From contig NSGV01000001.1 in NCBI GenBank assembly GCA_002300355.1, positions 310,001-374,000 on the forward strand: 64,000 nucleotides of DNA. The letters run 5' to 3'. Below the pieces are notes generated by a model. It was not told where the DNA came from. It was given only the letters and a program-made list of their open reading frames with translations, and did no database searches. Shown here one piece after another: positions 54,651-63,541 of the stretch (positions within the stretch are counted from its first letter, which is position 1; every line of letters begins with the position of its first letter). The translations under genes and the position numbers were made by a program. The DNA is from Streptomyces sp. TLI_235 (GTDB taxonomy: Bacteria; Actinomycetota; Actinomycetes; Streptomycetales; Streptomycetaceae).

Positions 54651-56384
54651 TCAACGGCCTTGGAGGGACTTGACGTTGTCGCCGAAGGTCCAGCCCTTTG
54701 AGCCGTCCCAGTTGATCGACCACGTCATGAGCCCCTTAAGCGAACCACCGAAGGCGTTCCACGACTGGCTGACCAGGCTCGGCGCCATGTAGCCACCACC
54801 CGCGCCGGACTGGGCCGGCAGGCCGGGCACCTGCTTGTCGTAGGGCACCTTGATGGTGGTGCCCTGGATGACCAGTCCGTTGTTCAGGCAGGTGGTCTGC
54901 GCGGTGAAGCCCTGGACGGTGCCGGCCTGGTAGGAGTCACCGGAGCAGCCGTACATGCTGCCGTTGTAGTACTGCATGTTCAGCCACCACAGGCGGCCGT
55001 TGTCGGCGTACTTCTTGATGATCGGCAGGTAGGCGCCCCAGATCGACCCGTAGGTGACGCTTCCGCCGGTGACGTACGCGGTTTCGGGGGCCATCGTCAG
55101 GCCGAATCCGGCGGGCATCTGGGCCAGCACGCCGTCGATGATGCGCACCAGGTTGGCCTGGGAGGCGGACAGCGTGTTGATGCTGCCGCTTCCGGAGAGG
55201 CCGGTCTCGATGTCGATGTCGATTCCGTCGAAGTTGTACTTCTTGAGGATCGGGACGACGGTCGCGACGAACTTGTCGGCGACGGCACTGGAGCTCAGGT
55301 CGATGCCTGCGGTGGCGCCGCCTATCGACATCAGGATCGTCGCCCCGGCAGCCTTCGCCTGGCACATCTCGGCGGGGGTCGAGACCTTGACGCCGGCGTC
55401 CATGCCGTCCTGCCACAGGACGGTGCCGTCCGAGAGGATCACCGGGAAGGCCGCGTTGATGACGTTGTAGCCGTGCGCGGCGATCCGGCTGTCCGTGATC
55501 GGGACCCATCCCATGCCGGGGTGGACGCCGTTGGAGGCGCCGTCCCAGTTCTCCCAGTAGCCCTGCAGGACCTTGCCCGACGGCCTGGGCTTCGTGGGGC
55601 AGGTGTCGCCCGTCGGGCTGGTGCTCGGCGAGGCGCTGGTCGACGGGCTGCTGCTCGGCGAAGCGCTGCTCGACGGGCTGGCGGTCGGCGAGGGACTACT
55701 GCCGCCGGGGCCGGTGAGCGACACGTCGTCCGCGTAGTACGCGGGCTGCCCGTACCAGCCGTGCACGTAGACGGTCACCGAGGTGGTGTTCGCCCCGGTG
55801 GTGAAGCTGACGCTGAGCTGGCCGTACGACGGGTTGTTCGGCGTCCAGGTGGACGGGGCGCTGGTGAGGCCGCTGCCGGTGGCGCCGAGGTAGACGTAGC
55901 TGCCCTGGACGTAGGCGCTCAGCGTGTACTGGGAGTTGGGCTGCACGCTGACGGTCTGCGCGCACTGGGCGTTGTCCTGGCCGGTCGGCGTGGCCTTGAG
56001 CGCGGAGGCGCCGGCGTGGACCGGACTGCTGACGGCGGTGCCGGAGCCGCTGGAGCAGGTCCAGCCGGAGAGTCCGTTCTCGAAGCCGGAGTTGGCCACC
56101 AGGTTGGGGGTGGCGGCCCCGGCCGTGACGGAGCCGGCCACGGCGATGCCGGCACCGATGACCGCGGCGGCGCTCACCCCCGCGATCGAGCGCCTCAGGA
56201 CGGTTCGCCCGTGCTTGGCCCTGCTGGTTCGGTTCACCTGCGATGCGCGTTCGACGGTCGACCCGTGCGGACGAGGAGCCCGGGGCGGCTCGCTCCCTGC
56301 CTGGTCGCCTTCGAGGCGGCCGGGACCCGGGCAGGCGCTGACATCGCCCGACGGACGTGGAGTACGCGACCTTCGACGGAACAT
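54651..56384 (-). CDS. chitinase, GH18 with N-terminal carbohydrate-binding module
   Basis: Up to 577 residues: a signal segment (about 62-91, I-A-G-V-S-A-A-A-V-I-G-A-G), a CBM16/CBM4-like beta-sandwich (about 95-225, N-L-V-A-N-S-G-F-E), a Ser/Pro linker (about 227-265) and a GH18 barrel (about 275-575). The catalytic D-G-I-D-I-D-I-E is intact. It hydrolyses chitin outside the cell. ATG 56384 has AAGGGAG seven bases upstream and lies about 95 bp from a strong promoter. However, the first 49 codons have low GC at third positions and precede the signal peptide, so GTG 56237 may be the true start. A DasR-like element abuts the promoter. Confidence 0.9.
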   Translation of the reverse strand: MFRRRSRTPRPSGDVSACPGPGRLEGDQAGSEPPRAPRPHGSTVERASQVNRTSRAKHGRTVLRRSIAGVSAAAVIGAGIAVAGSVTAGAATPNLVANSGFENGLSGWTCSSGSGTAVSSPVHAGASALKATPTGQDNAQCAQTVSVQPNSQYTLSAYVQGSYVYLGATGSGLTSAPSTWTPNNPSYGQLSVSFTTGANTTSVTVYVHGWYGQPAYYADDVSLTGPGGSSPSPTASPSSSASPSSSPSTSASPSTSPTGDTCPTKPRPSGKVLQGYWENWDGASNGVHPGMGWVPITDSRIAAHGYNVINAAFPVILSDGTVLWQDGMDAGVKVSTPAEMCQAKAAGATILMSIGGATAGIDLSSSAVADKFVATVVPILKKYNFDGIDIDIETGLSGSGSINTLSASQANLVRIIDGVLAQMPAGFGLTMAPETAYVTGGSVTYGSIWGAYLPIIKKYADNGRLWWLNMQYYNGSMYGCSGDSYQAGTVQGFTAQTTCLNNGLVIQGTTIKVPYDKQVPGLPAQSGAGGGYMAPSLVSQSWNAFGGSLKGLMTWSINWDGSKGWTFGDNVKSLQGR

Positions 56385-56487
56385 GCTGTGCTCCCTTCCC
56401 GCCGAGCGTCATGGGCATGACCAGAGCGTGGGGGTGTGACGCTCGACTGTGGGTGAGGTGGGGACATACGGAGCTGTGCCGGACCGG

Positions 56488-56531
56488 ATCGTAGGAGGGG
56501 CGGAAAGGCCCGTCAATAGGTCTGGACCAAT
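56488..56531 (-). promoter_or_regulatory. chitinase promoter with DasR-like dre element
   Basis: On the minus strand -35 TTGACG (56511-56516) and -10 TACGAT (56488-56493) are exactly 17 bp apart. Directly upstream, touching the -35, is ATTGGTCCAGACCTAT (56516-56531). It contains TGGTCCAGACCT, the chitinase-promoter repeat that matches the DasR element (consensus core TGGTCTAGACCA) in Streptomyces. Induction by N-acetylglucosamine would follow. Confidence 0.8.
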
Positions 56532-56696
56532 GCCACGGGTGCGGCCGGTCGGGCAGGGGTGACCCGCGGGAGTTCCGCGTACAGGAAGACCGGCAACAGC
56601 CAGGCCTGGCCGCACCGGTCGAAGCGTCTGCCGAACCGGGCGAGCCGGTGCGGCCGTCAACGCTCTTGGCTCGGCCCGCTGTTGTACCGTCTGACG

Positions 56697-57632
56697 GTGA
56701 TCGGCTCCGCGCTCGTGCGCCTTGCGACCTTCAACGTCCTGCACGGGCGGCAGATCCTGGACGACGGCCGCCCCTCGCTGACGGCCTCCGGCACCGCCAC
56801 CGTGCACCCGCTCATCGACGCCGTCGCAACCCTGGACGCCGACGTGGTGGCGCTGCAGGAGCTCGACCGCTTCCAGGAGCGGTCGGGCCGCGTGGACCAG
56901 GCGCGGGCGATCGCCGAGGCGACCGGCGCCGTGGACTGGCGGTACGTCTCGGCGCTCCACGCCCGCTCCCTGCCCGGCCGGGGCTGGGTCCTCGACCGGT
57001 CCGAACCGGGGCTACGGGTGTACGGACCGCAGGGCGCGGGGCACGACGGAGAGGCTCCCTCGCACGGCGTGGCGCTGCTGTCCAGGCTGCCGGTCCTGAG
57101 CTGGCGGGCCCGGCGATTCACCGCGCCTCCCGTCGCCCTGCCGCTGCGGGTGGCCGGACGGACGGGCCTCACGGTGATCCGCGACCGGCCGCGCGCGGCA
57201 CTGGCCGCCGTACTGGAGGGGCGCCGTGGCCCGTTCACGGCGGTGGCACTGCACCTGTCGTTCGTCCCGGCGTGGAACGTCCGCCAACTCCTCGCCGTGC
57301 ACGGCTGGATCGCCGACCTGCCCCGGCCGCACATCCTGCTGGGCGACTTCAATCTCGTCGGCGCGATTCCCGCGGCCACGCTCGGCGCGGCCGAGTTGTT
57401 CTCCTCGTCGAGGCCCTCGACGCCCCGGCCCACCGTCGCACCACCCCGGCCCGGCTGGCGCGACCTGGCCCGCGTCCCGACCTTTCCGTCGCACCGCCCG
57501 TTGGTGCAGCTCGACCACATTCTCGCGTCCGGGCTCCCGGCCGGACTCGGGCCGCACCGGCCGGACTCGGTGCGGGCGCCCAGAATGCCGATCTCGGACC
57601 ACCGGCCCTTGGTGGTCGAGCTGCCGCTGTAG
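56697..57632 (+). CDS. endonuclease/exonuclease/phosphatase family protein
   Basis: A 311-residue EEP-fold metal-dependent hydrolase. R-L-A-T-F-N-V-L-H-G (6-15), the metal-binding Glu in A-L-Q-E-L-D near residue 59, G-D-F-N-L-V near 218 and the terminal I-S-D-H-R-P-L all fit. Members cleave DNA, phospholipids or other phosphodiesters. No signal peptide. The start GTG 56697 lacks a ribosome site; GTG 56715 is an alternative, and a leaderless transcript is possible. It is divergent from the chitinase gene. Confidence 0.85.
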   Translation: MIGSALVRLATFNVLHGRQILDDGRPSLTASGTATVHPLIDAVATLDADVVALQELDRFQERSGRVDQARAIAEATGAVDWRYVSALHARSLPGRGWVLDRSEPGLRVYGPQGAGHDGEAPSHGVALLSRLPVLSWRARRFTAPPVALPLRVAGRTGLTVIRDRPRAALAAVLEGRRGPFTAVALHLSFVPAWNVRQLLAVHGWIADLPRPHILLGDFNLVGAIPAATLGAAELFSSSRPSTPRPTVAPPRPGWRDLARVPTFPSHRPLVQLDHILASGLPAGLGPHRPDSVRAPRMPISDHRPLVVELPL

Positions 57633-57805
57633 GGGTGACGGCGTCCCGGTGTTGCCCGCCGGCACTGCCGGCATGCCGTTGAACGCGTTTCGCGGGGCGA
57701 GACGGATCACCGGCCCCGACGGCACCACCGGTAGCTTTCCCCTGCCGACACCCAGCACGCGGCGAGCAGCCCGCTCGTTCCCGCCCGTTCCCCGAGGGGA
57801 TGCCC

Positions 57806-58087
57806 ATGTTCAAGGTCAACGAATACTTCGACGGCACGGTCAAGTCGATCGCCTTCAACCAGGCGCACGGGCCGGCGACCATCGGTGTCATGGCCCCCGG
57901 CGACTACCGGTTCGACACCGCCGGCCCGGAAACCATGCACGTGATCAGCGGTGCCCTGACCGTCAGGCTGCCCGGCGCCGACGACTGGGAGACGTTCGCC
58001 GCCGGCGCCCGGTTCGACGTCCCGGGCAACAGCACGTTCCACCTCAAGGTCGACGGCGAAACCGCCTACCTCTGCGAATACCGCTGA
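57806..58087 (+). CDS. ppnP: pyrimidine/purine nucleoside phosphorylase (PpnP/YaiE family)
   Basis: A 93-residue single-domain cupin. F-K-V-N-E-Y-F-D-G at the start, [21 protein letters not shown] and the ending Y-L-C-E-Y-R match the PpnP family closely. PpnP phosphorolyses several nucleosides to base and ribose-1-phosphate. Two in-frame ATGs lie at 57800 and 57806; GAGGGG is 6 bases before the second, which is the family's usual start. Confidence 0.9.
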   Translation: MFKVNEYFDGTVKSIAFNQAHGPATIGVMAPGDYRFDTAGPETMHVISGALTVRLPGADDWETFAAGARFDVPGNSTFHLKVDGETAYLCEYR

Positions 58088-58237
58088 CCCCACCAACCAG
58101 CCGCATCCGGCCCCCGGCCGCCCACACCGGCCCGACGGGTGGCGCTCCACCGCGGTGGTCGCCTGCGCCCGTGCGACGGTCCTGAGGATCGTGGGAGACG
58201 GCTGCGCCGACGGCCTGCGGCATGCTTACGTGGTCTC

Positions 58238-59731
58238 ATGACGCACCCGAGAACGGTTGAGGAAGTCGGGGGCCGGTACCGGCTGGAACAGAAGCTGGGC
58301 GCGGGTGGCCAGGGGGAGGCATGGCTGGCGTACGACACACGTCTGCGACGCCGCGTGGTACTCAAGCGAGTCGCGGTTCCTGAGGGATCGCCGGGTGAGC
58401 CGGGCGAGATCCTCCTGGCGCGGGCGGAGCGGGAGGCGCGGGCGGCCGGGAATCTCCGTCATCCTGGCATCGTCACCGTGTTCGATCAGTTCTCCGACCA
58501 CAACGGTCTGCCGTGGATGGTGATGGAGTACGTGGAGGGGCGTTCCCTTCAACACGCCCTCGAATCAGGACCGCTCGCGGTCGTGGAGGCGGCACGAATC
58601 GGTGCACAGGTCGCTGCCGCCCTGGCCGCGGCGCATGCGGCCGGTGTGGTCCACCGGGACATCAAGCCGGCCAACATCCTCCTGGCGGACGACCGGGCGG
58701 TGCTCGCGGACTTCGGGATCGCCTCAGCACCGAACGAGGTGACGCTTACGGCCACAAGGACGGCGCCCGGGACACCACCGTTCATGGCCCCGGAGCAGAT
58801 CCACGACGGGCTGTCCTCACCTGCGTCGGACATGTGGTCGCTCGGCGTGACGCTGTACCGCGCTGTGGAGGGACGGCTGCCGTTCCCGGGAGAGTCCCTC
58901 CCACAGGTACTCCTGGCGGTCAGCCGCGGCGTTCCAGAACCGATGCGCAGGGCTGCCGCACTGACATCGTTGATCAGCCAGCTCCTGCGGCGGGAGCCGA
59001 GCGAGCGCCCCGCGGCAGCCGTCGCAGCCGCCTCCCTGAGAGACGTCGTCAAGAGCCTGGAGGCCACCGACTCGGGACCGGCCGACATCGACCAGTTGCT
59101 CACGCGGGCGACCCACGACCGCGACCACGGCGACGTGCAGCGCGCCGAGGACACCTACTGGTCGGCTCTCGACCTGGCGATCCAGCAGCATGCCCGGCAG
59201 CAGGAAGGCTGGGCCTGGGACGGCCTCGGTTCATGTCGCTCGCGCGCCGACGACCCGGACATGGCCATACGGTTCTTCGCCCGCGCCGCGCGCATCGCCG
59301 ACGAAACCGATGACGCGCTCCTGCAGGCCTGGAGCCTGCACAACTTCGGCACCTACCGGCGCAGAAAGGGTGAACCGGACGCGGCCAAGGACTACTTCGA
59401 ACAGGCCCTGGCGGTGGCGGAGACCCAGCACTTCGCGGCACCTGCGGGCTGGACCCACCACCAGATGGCCGAGCTGGCAGCCTGCGACGGCGATACCCAC
59501 CGCGAGAAGGAGCACTATAGGGCTGCCGTGCGCGTCGCCCTGGATTCCGGCGAGGACGAACTGGCCGGATGGAGCCTGTACAACGTCGCCAGGTGCGAGG
59601 AGCGCGCGGCTGATTTCCAGCAGGCACGAGAGCACTACGCGCGCACCCTGGAGATCGGCGCCCGAATCCCGAACCGGTGGATGATCGAGGAGGCCGAGGA
59701 CGGTCTACGGCGTACGGCCGGTCCCACCTGA
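58238..59731 (+). CDS. Ser/Thr protein kinase with TPR-like C-terminus
   Basis: A 497-residue soluble kinase. The kinase domain (about 14-270) has the glycine loop L-G-A-G-G-Q-G-E, catalytic Lys in V-V-L-K-R, H-R-D-I-K-P-A-N-I near 145, D-F-G-I-A-S near 162 and A-P-E-Q. There is no membrane helix or PASTA domain. Instead the C-terminal 220 residues form TPR-like helical repeats (A-E-D-T-Y-W-S-A-L-D, A-K-D-Y-F-E-Q-A-L, A-R-E-H-Y-A-R-T-L). Such soluble kinase-TPR proteins are probably signalling or scaffold proteins. ATG 58238 lacks a clear ribosome site; the frame is open upstream. Confidence 0.9.
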   Translation: MTHPRTVEEVGGRYRLEQKLGAGGQGEAWLAYDTRLRRRVVLKRVAVPEGSPGEPGEILLARAEREARAAGNLRHPGIVTVFDQFSDHNGLPWMVMEYVEGRSLQHALESGPLAVVEAARIGAQVAAALAAAHAAGVVHRDIKPANILLADDRAVLADFGIASAPNEVTLTATRTAPGTPPFMAPEQIHDGLSSPASDMWSLGVTLYRAVEGRLPFPGESLPQVLLAVSRGVPEPMRRAAALTSLISQLLRREPSERPAAAVAAASLRDVVKSLEATDSGPADIDQLLTRATHDRDHGDVQRAEDTYWSALDLAIQQHARQQEGWAWDGLGSCRSRADDPDMAIRFFARAARIADETDDALLQAWSLHNFGTYRRRKGEPDAAKDYFEQALAVAETQHFAAPAGWTHHQMAELAACDGDTHREKEHYRAAVRVALDSGEDELAGWSLYNVARCEERAADFQQAREHYARTLEIGARIPNRWMIEEAEDGLRRTAGPT

Positions 59732-60366
59732 GGCGAGCCGCCACGTGTGGCGGTGGTACCGAGGCCGGCGGCGGACAAGTCGGGGCAGCCCTGGACAGGA
59801 CCCCGGGCCCACGGCACGTTCACGGGCGTGTGCGGCAGTGGGCTCCGGTGGCGTGAGGTCGCGTCGGTCGTGAAGCGTGGAGCACGGCTTCGGTGGTGTT
59901 TCGACGCGCGGGGGTACAGGGCCTGGAGGGACGCGCGTCGTGCTGCCTCGGGGCCTGAATCGGCGCGCGGTGATTCGCGGGGGTCTCGGGTTCGGTCCCG
60001 GCGGCCCTCTGCCCTGTGCTCGGCACGGAGGCGGTCGGTATTCATCCGCGAGGCGCAGCAGGCGGGCCGGGCACAGCAGCTGCCGGGTGGTCGAGGTGAG
60101 GGTCCGCTCCAGTAGGCCCGGGGCCTGACGGCCCGCGCGTCGAAAACCACTCACGGCCCTGATTGCTCGCGCGTCGAAACCATCGTCCAGAGCTGGGGAC
60201 ACCAGCCGGTCCGGCCGAGCACCCGCCTCCCGAGTGCTTCAAGAGGCGTCGGGGGACACGGGAAAGCGGCCCCACCGGCGGCCGCCCGAGGCGCTGCAGC
60301 ACGGTGGCCGCCGGACCTTGGTCGGACCAGGGTGGTTCTGTCCGCCGGCCGAGCAGGCGGGCCGAA
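59732..60366. other. gene-free stretch with three CGCGCGTCGAAA copies
   Basis: About 635 bp with no supportable gene. CGCGCGTCGAAA occurs at 60134-60145 and 60168-60179, and inverted at 59899-59910. All are followed by A/C-rich bases, forming a direct and inverted set. The function is unknown. Confidence 0.4.
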
Positions 60367-60402
60367 CGACGAGGACCGGCCGTGGTTGGCCGGTCCTCGT
60401 CG
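60367..60402 (-). terminator. terminator of the ParB/Srx-like gene
   Basis: A 15-bp stem (60367-60381 with 60388-60402) with loop GTGGTT lies about 32 bp past the stop on the minus strand. Confidence 0.75.
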
Positions 60403-60434
60403 GGAGGCGTTCATCGCTTTCGGGGCTGGCCCGG

Positions 60435-61499
60435 TCAGCCCAGTGCGTGGACCCGCTTGTACTCGAGTGCGTAGGCGAGCTTGCCGGGCTTCGGGTCGGA
60501 GTACGGCTTGCTCAGCTTGTCGAACTCGCCCTTGTTGGCGGCCTTGCCCGCGTTCCACTGGTCCAGGGCGTCGAGGTCGGCGGCGCTGAAGCCGCTGTCG
60601 ACGACGGCGTCCTTCGGCAGCGCGGTCATCGCCCGGGTCAGGCTCTTGACGGTGGCCAGGTAGCTGCCGAGGTCGTTCGGGTCCCAGTCGGACAGGTCGA
60701 CCGGGTTCGCGTCGCGGACCCAGCTGCCCCAGTAGAACTCCTGGAACGGCAGGTCGTTCTGCGTGTAGCCGATGTCGCGGCCGAAGTAGAGCAGGCCGCG
60801 GTACTTGTCGTTGCTGAAGTTGGCCAGTCCGACGCCGGTCGGCAGCTTGTTCACCGCGACCGGGTTGCCCTCGGGGTCGCGCAGGTACACCCACTTGTGC
60901 GCCTGCATCTGGGCCCAGAACGCCTGGCGGGTGAGGTTGCTGAAATTGGCCAGCACCCGCAGTCGGACGTGCAGGTCGGCGCCGCCGTCGGGAGTCTCGT
61001 AGAAGGACGTGAGCGTGTGGTGCCCGTCGGTGAGGAACGGCTCGCCGTGCGGACCGATGACGACCGTCTTCATCGGCGCGATGCTGCCCGCCGTCTCGGC
61101 GCCGACGGGGAGTTGGCAGGTGAAGGAGGACGGGTCGTCCAGGCGCGCGCCGGGCAGGACCGTCGCCGCGTCGATGCGGCCGTCGGCCTCGCACCAGTCG
61201 CTGAACTTCTTGTTGACCGCGTCCTTGCCGAGGGTGTAGCGGCCGAGCTTGTAGTACACCTCGTCGTAGCCCAGCGAGGGCTGGGTCGGGTGCACGTCGC
61301 CGATGCGGACGTCGAGCAGCTCGCCGGGTTCGGCGCACAGGTACTGCGCGAACGGCGTGGAGCGGTTGTCGTGCTGGCAGAACGAGGGCCGGGTGCCCGG
61401 CGCGCCGGGGGCGGCGTGCGCGGCCGGCGCGGCCACGACGACCGTGACAACGGCTGTGCCGAGTGCGGCGGTACGGCGGGACGGGGGTCTGAGTCGCAT
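60435..61499 (-). CDS. secreted ParB/sulfiredoxin-like protein
   Basis: A 354-residue exported protein with a signal peptide (about 1-29). The domain resembles the ParB/Srx-like group (ParBc_2): an early L-L-D-V-R-I-G-D-V-H-P-T-Q strand, a long loop, then L-T-D-G-H-H-T-L-T-S-F near residue 160. That G-H-H-T motif matches the ParB/sulfiredoxin nucleotide-binding turn. These proteins are secreted by many Streptomyces with no proven function. ATG 61499 follows GAGGAG. It is single-gene, ended by its own hairpin. Confidence 0.75.
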   Translation of the reverse strand: MRLRPPSRRTAALGTAVVTVVVAAPAAHAAPGAPGTRPSFCQHDNRSTPFAQYLCAEPGELLDVRIGDVHPTQPSLGYDEVYYKLGRYTLGKDAVNKKFSDWCEADGRIDAATVLPGARLDDPSSFTCQLPVGAETAGSIAPMKTVVIGPHGEPFLTDGHHTLTSFYETPDGGADLHVRLRVLANFSNLTRQAFWAQMQAHKWVYLRDPEGNPVAVNKLPTGVGLANFSNDKYRGLLYFGRDIGYTQNDLPFQEFYWGSWVRDANPVDLSDWDPNDLGSYLATVKSLTRAMTALPKDAVVDSGFSAADLDALDQWNAGKAANKGEFDKLSKPYSDPKPGKLAYALEYKRVHALG

Positions 61500-61785
61500 G
61501 GCACTCCTCGCGTCAGGGCGGATCCGCCCGTGAGCGTGGCAGCGGTCGACCAACGCCGGCCGTCGCCCCTGCGGCTGCCGGGAGAACCCGGGGCGACGAT
61601 CGTGGTGCTGCGCCGGGTGCACGGTCCGGGCCATCGCGTCGTCGCGCCGACAGAGCGTCAGGCGAGTCACCCGGTGAGGGAGCATGTTCCCGTGCGACTC
61701 CCCCATCGACCATGCCAACGTCCCCAGGGGCGCGACGAACCACCAGCGGAACGGCATGTCAGTGCGGTGTGGGAGGTTCTCACCC

Positions 61786-63042
61786 GTGACGAGTGAGACC
61801 AATGACAGCGTGTTCGCAGGCCTGGACGCCATCGACTGGGCGTCGCTGGAGCACGCCTACGGGCCCGCGGGCGACGTCCCCGACCAGCTGCGCGCCCTGT
61901 GCGGCGAGGACCGGGAAGGGCGCGGCCGGGCCCTGCACGCCCTGTACGGCAACGTCTTCCACCAGGGCAGCCGCTACCAGGCCTCGGCCTTCGCGGTGCC
62001 CTTCCTGGCCCGGATGGCCGCGGACCGGTCCCTGCCCGGCCGGGCCGAGGCCCTGGAGCTTCTCTCCGCGCTGGCGATCGGCTACGACGAGGCGCACCTT
62101 CCCGACGGGGTGGCCGTCGCGGCCTGGCGGCACGGGATCGCGGAACTGCGGGCCCAGGACCCGGCCGAAACGATCGCCGAGTACGACGCCTGGGTCGCCC
62201 GGGCCGCCGACGAGGGCGAGCGCCGGGCCCGCGAGTTCCAGCGCAGGATGTTCGACTTCGACGGCCACCTCGCCGCGTGCGAGGCCGAACTGGCGGCCTA
62301 CGACGCCGTCAGGCGGGAGGTGCCCGCGCTGGCCGCGCTGCTGGCCGACGACGAACCCGCCGTCCGGGCCGCGACCTGCCGCGTGCTGGCCTGGTTCCCC
62401 GAGGAGGCCGCGGCGACCCTGCCGCAGCTGCTGGACCTCGCCGCACGCGAGCCGGTCCCGGCGGTCGCAGCCACCGCGCTGATCGCGGCCGGACTGCTCG
62501 GGGACGCGGCCGTCGTGGAGCGGCTCCGGCCGTTCCTGGCCGCCCAGGACCCGGCGGTGCGCTGGGGCGCCGCGATCGGCCTCGCCCGGCTCGGCAGCAC
62601 CGGTGCCGAGGCCGCCGTCGACGCGGCGGTGCTCGCCGAACTGGCCGCCGCCGAGACCGAGGAACAGGAAGGGGAGGATCTCGCGGTTCCGTTCCACGAC
62701 GGAGACCTGCGCGGGTACGCCGCCCTGGCCCTCACCCAGGTCGCCGACCGCTACCCGGCCGAAGCCCTCGACGCCGTGACCACCGGCCTCGCCCTGGCCG
62801 CCGGACCGGCCGCCTTCCCCGTCACCGCCGCGGCCCTCCGGCTGGCCTTCGGCGGCGGCCGGCAGGCCGCCCTCCCGCCGTTCGCCGAGCTGGACCACAG
62901 CCAGCAGCGCCTGGTGACCACCCTGGCCTCGCTCGGCGACGACACCTGGTGCTGGGGCAACTTCCTGGAGATCCTGCGCGGCTGGCACATCCCCGCCGAT
63001 CGGACCGAGCTGCGCACCTACGCCGGCCTGCCCACCGCCTGA
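61786..63042 (+). CDS. HEAT-repeat protein
   Basis: A 418-residue all-helical protein. Its N-terminus (W-A-S-L-E-H-A-Y-G-P-A, L-Y-G-N-V-F-H-Q-G-S-R-Y) is shared by a large group of actinobacterial HEAT-repeat proteins. HEAT units follow at about 190-330 (D-D-E-P-A-V-R-A-A, D-P-A-V-R-W-G-A-A). It has no enzyme motif and is probably a protein-binding scaffold; some relatives lie beside toxin genes as immunity proteins, but none is adjacent here. GTG 61786 follows GGGAGG. Confidence 0.8.
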   Translation: MTSETNDSVFAGLDAIDWASLEHAYGPAGDVPDQLRALCGEDREGRGRALHALYGNVFHQGSRYQASAFAVPFLARMAADRSLPGRAEALELLSALAIGYDEAHLPDGVAVAAWRHGIAELRAQDPAETIAEYDAWVARAADEGERRAREFQRRMFDFDGHLAACEAELAAYDAVRREVPALAALLADDEPAVRAATCRVLAWFPEEAAATLPQLLDLAAREPVPAVAATALIAAGLLGDAAVVERLRPFLAAQDPAVRWGAAIGLARLGSTGAEAAVDAAVLAELAAAETEEQEGEDLAVPFHDGDLRGYAALALTQVADRYPAEALDAVTTGLALAAGPAAFPVTAAALRLAFGGGRQAALPPFAELDHSQQRLVTTLASLGDDTWCWGNFLEILRGWHIPADRTELRTYAGLPTA

Positions 63043-63126
63043 GCCCGCACGCCACCGCCGGCCCCGCACCCGGGCCGGCCGGGACGCCACGGGCCACAGA
63101 CCGCTGAGCCATTGCTTGATGTGTCG

Positions 63127-63170
63127 CAACACTCTCCTCCTCCCCGTGCCGACGGGAAGGAGGAGAGTTG
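63127..63170. terminator. bidirectional hairpin between convergent genes
   Basis: CAAC-ACTCTCCTCC (from 63127) pairs with GGAGGAGAG-TTG (to 63170) with one small bulge, and a further CCCCGT/ACGGG inner stem. It separates the HEAT-repeat and monooxygenase genes. Confidence 0.65.
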
Positions 63171-63187
63171 CCGCCGGGCGGTGGCGG

Positions 63188-63541
63188 TCAGCCGATCGCC
63201 GCTCCGCGGACGAAGCCGGCGAAGCGGTCGGCGAACTCGGCGCTGACGTAGAGTCTGTTGTCGTTCTGGACGAACAGGTCGAGGTGCTTCTCCAGCCAGT
63301 CCGTGAAGATCTTGCCGTTCCGGTGGTCGTCGAAGGCCTGGCGGCTCGTCCAGGCTCCCATGAAGATCACCTCGTTCTGGGTGGGCGGCGGCAGGGAGCC
63401 CGCCACCTCGGCGGTGTGCAGGCAGTACATGAGGGTGTCGGGCTCACCGTCCTTCACCTGCTGCACCAGGTCCTTCAGGGCGGCCACCGCCTCCTGCTCA
63501 CGGCCGGGCACGTACCACCACTTCGTGACGATGGAGATCAC
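63188..63541 (-). CDS. ABM-domain (antibiotic biosynthesis monooxygenase-like) protein
   Basis: A 117-residue dimeric alpha/beta-barrel protein: V-T-K-W-W-Y-V-P-G strand, helix E-A-V-A-A-L-K-D-L-V, Y-C-L-H-T-A-E strand, V-I-F-M-G-A-W-T-S-R-Q-A-F-D-D-H strand-helix. ABM proteins oxidise polyketide or quinol substrates or degrade haem. GTG 63541 overlaps the stop of the upstream gene (GTGA at 63538-63541), so it is translated with it and probably works on the same substrate. Confidence 0.8.
   Translation of the reverse strand: MISIVTKWWYVPGREQEAVAALKDLVQQVKDGEPDTLMYCLHTAEVAGSLPPPTQNEVIFMGAWTSRQAFDDHRNGKIFTDWLEKHLDLFVQNDNRLYVSAEFADRFAGFVRGAAIG

Noticed and set aside
56559-56696. N-terminal extension of the EEP hydrolase
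   Set aside because: The 46 extra codons are unlike the family and have mixed codon bias; the fold starts directly after GTG 56697.
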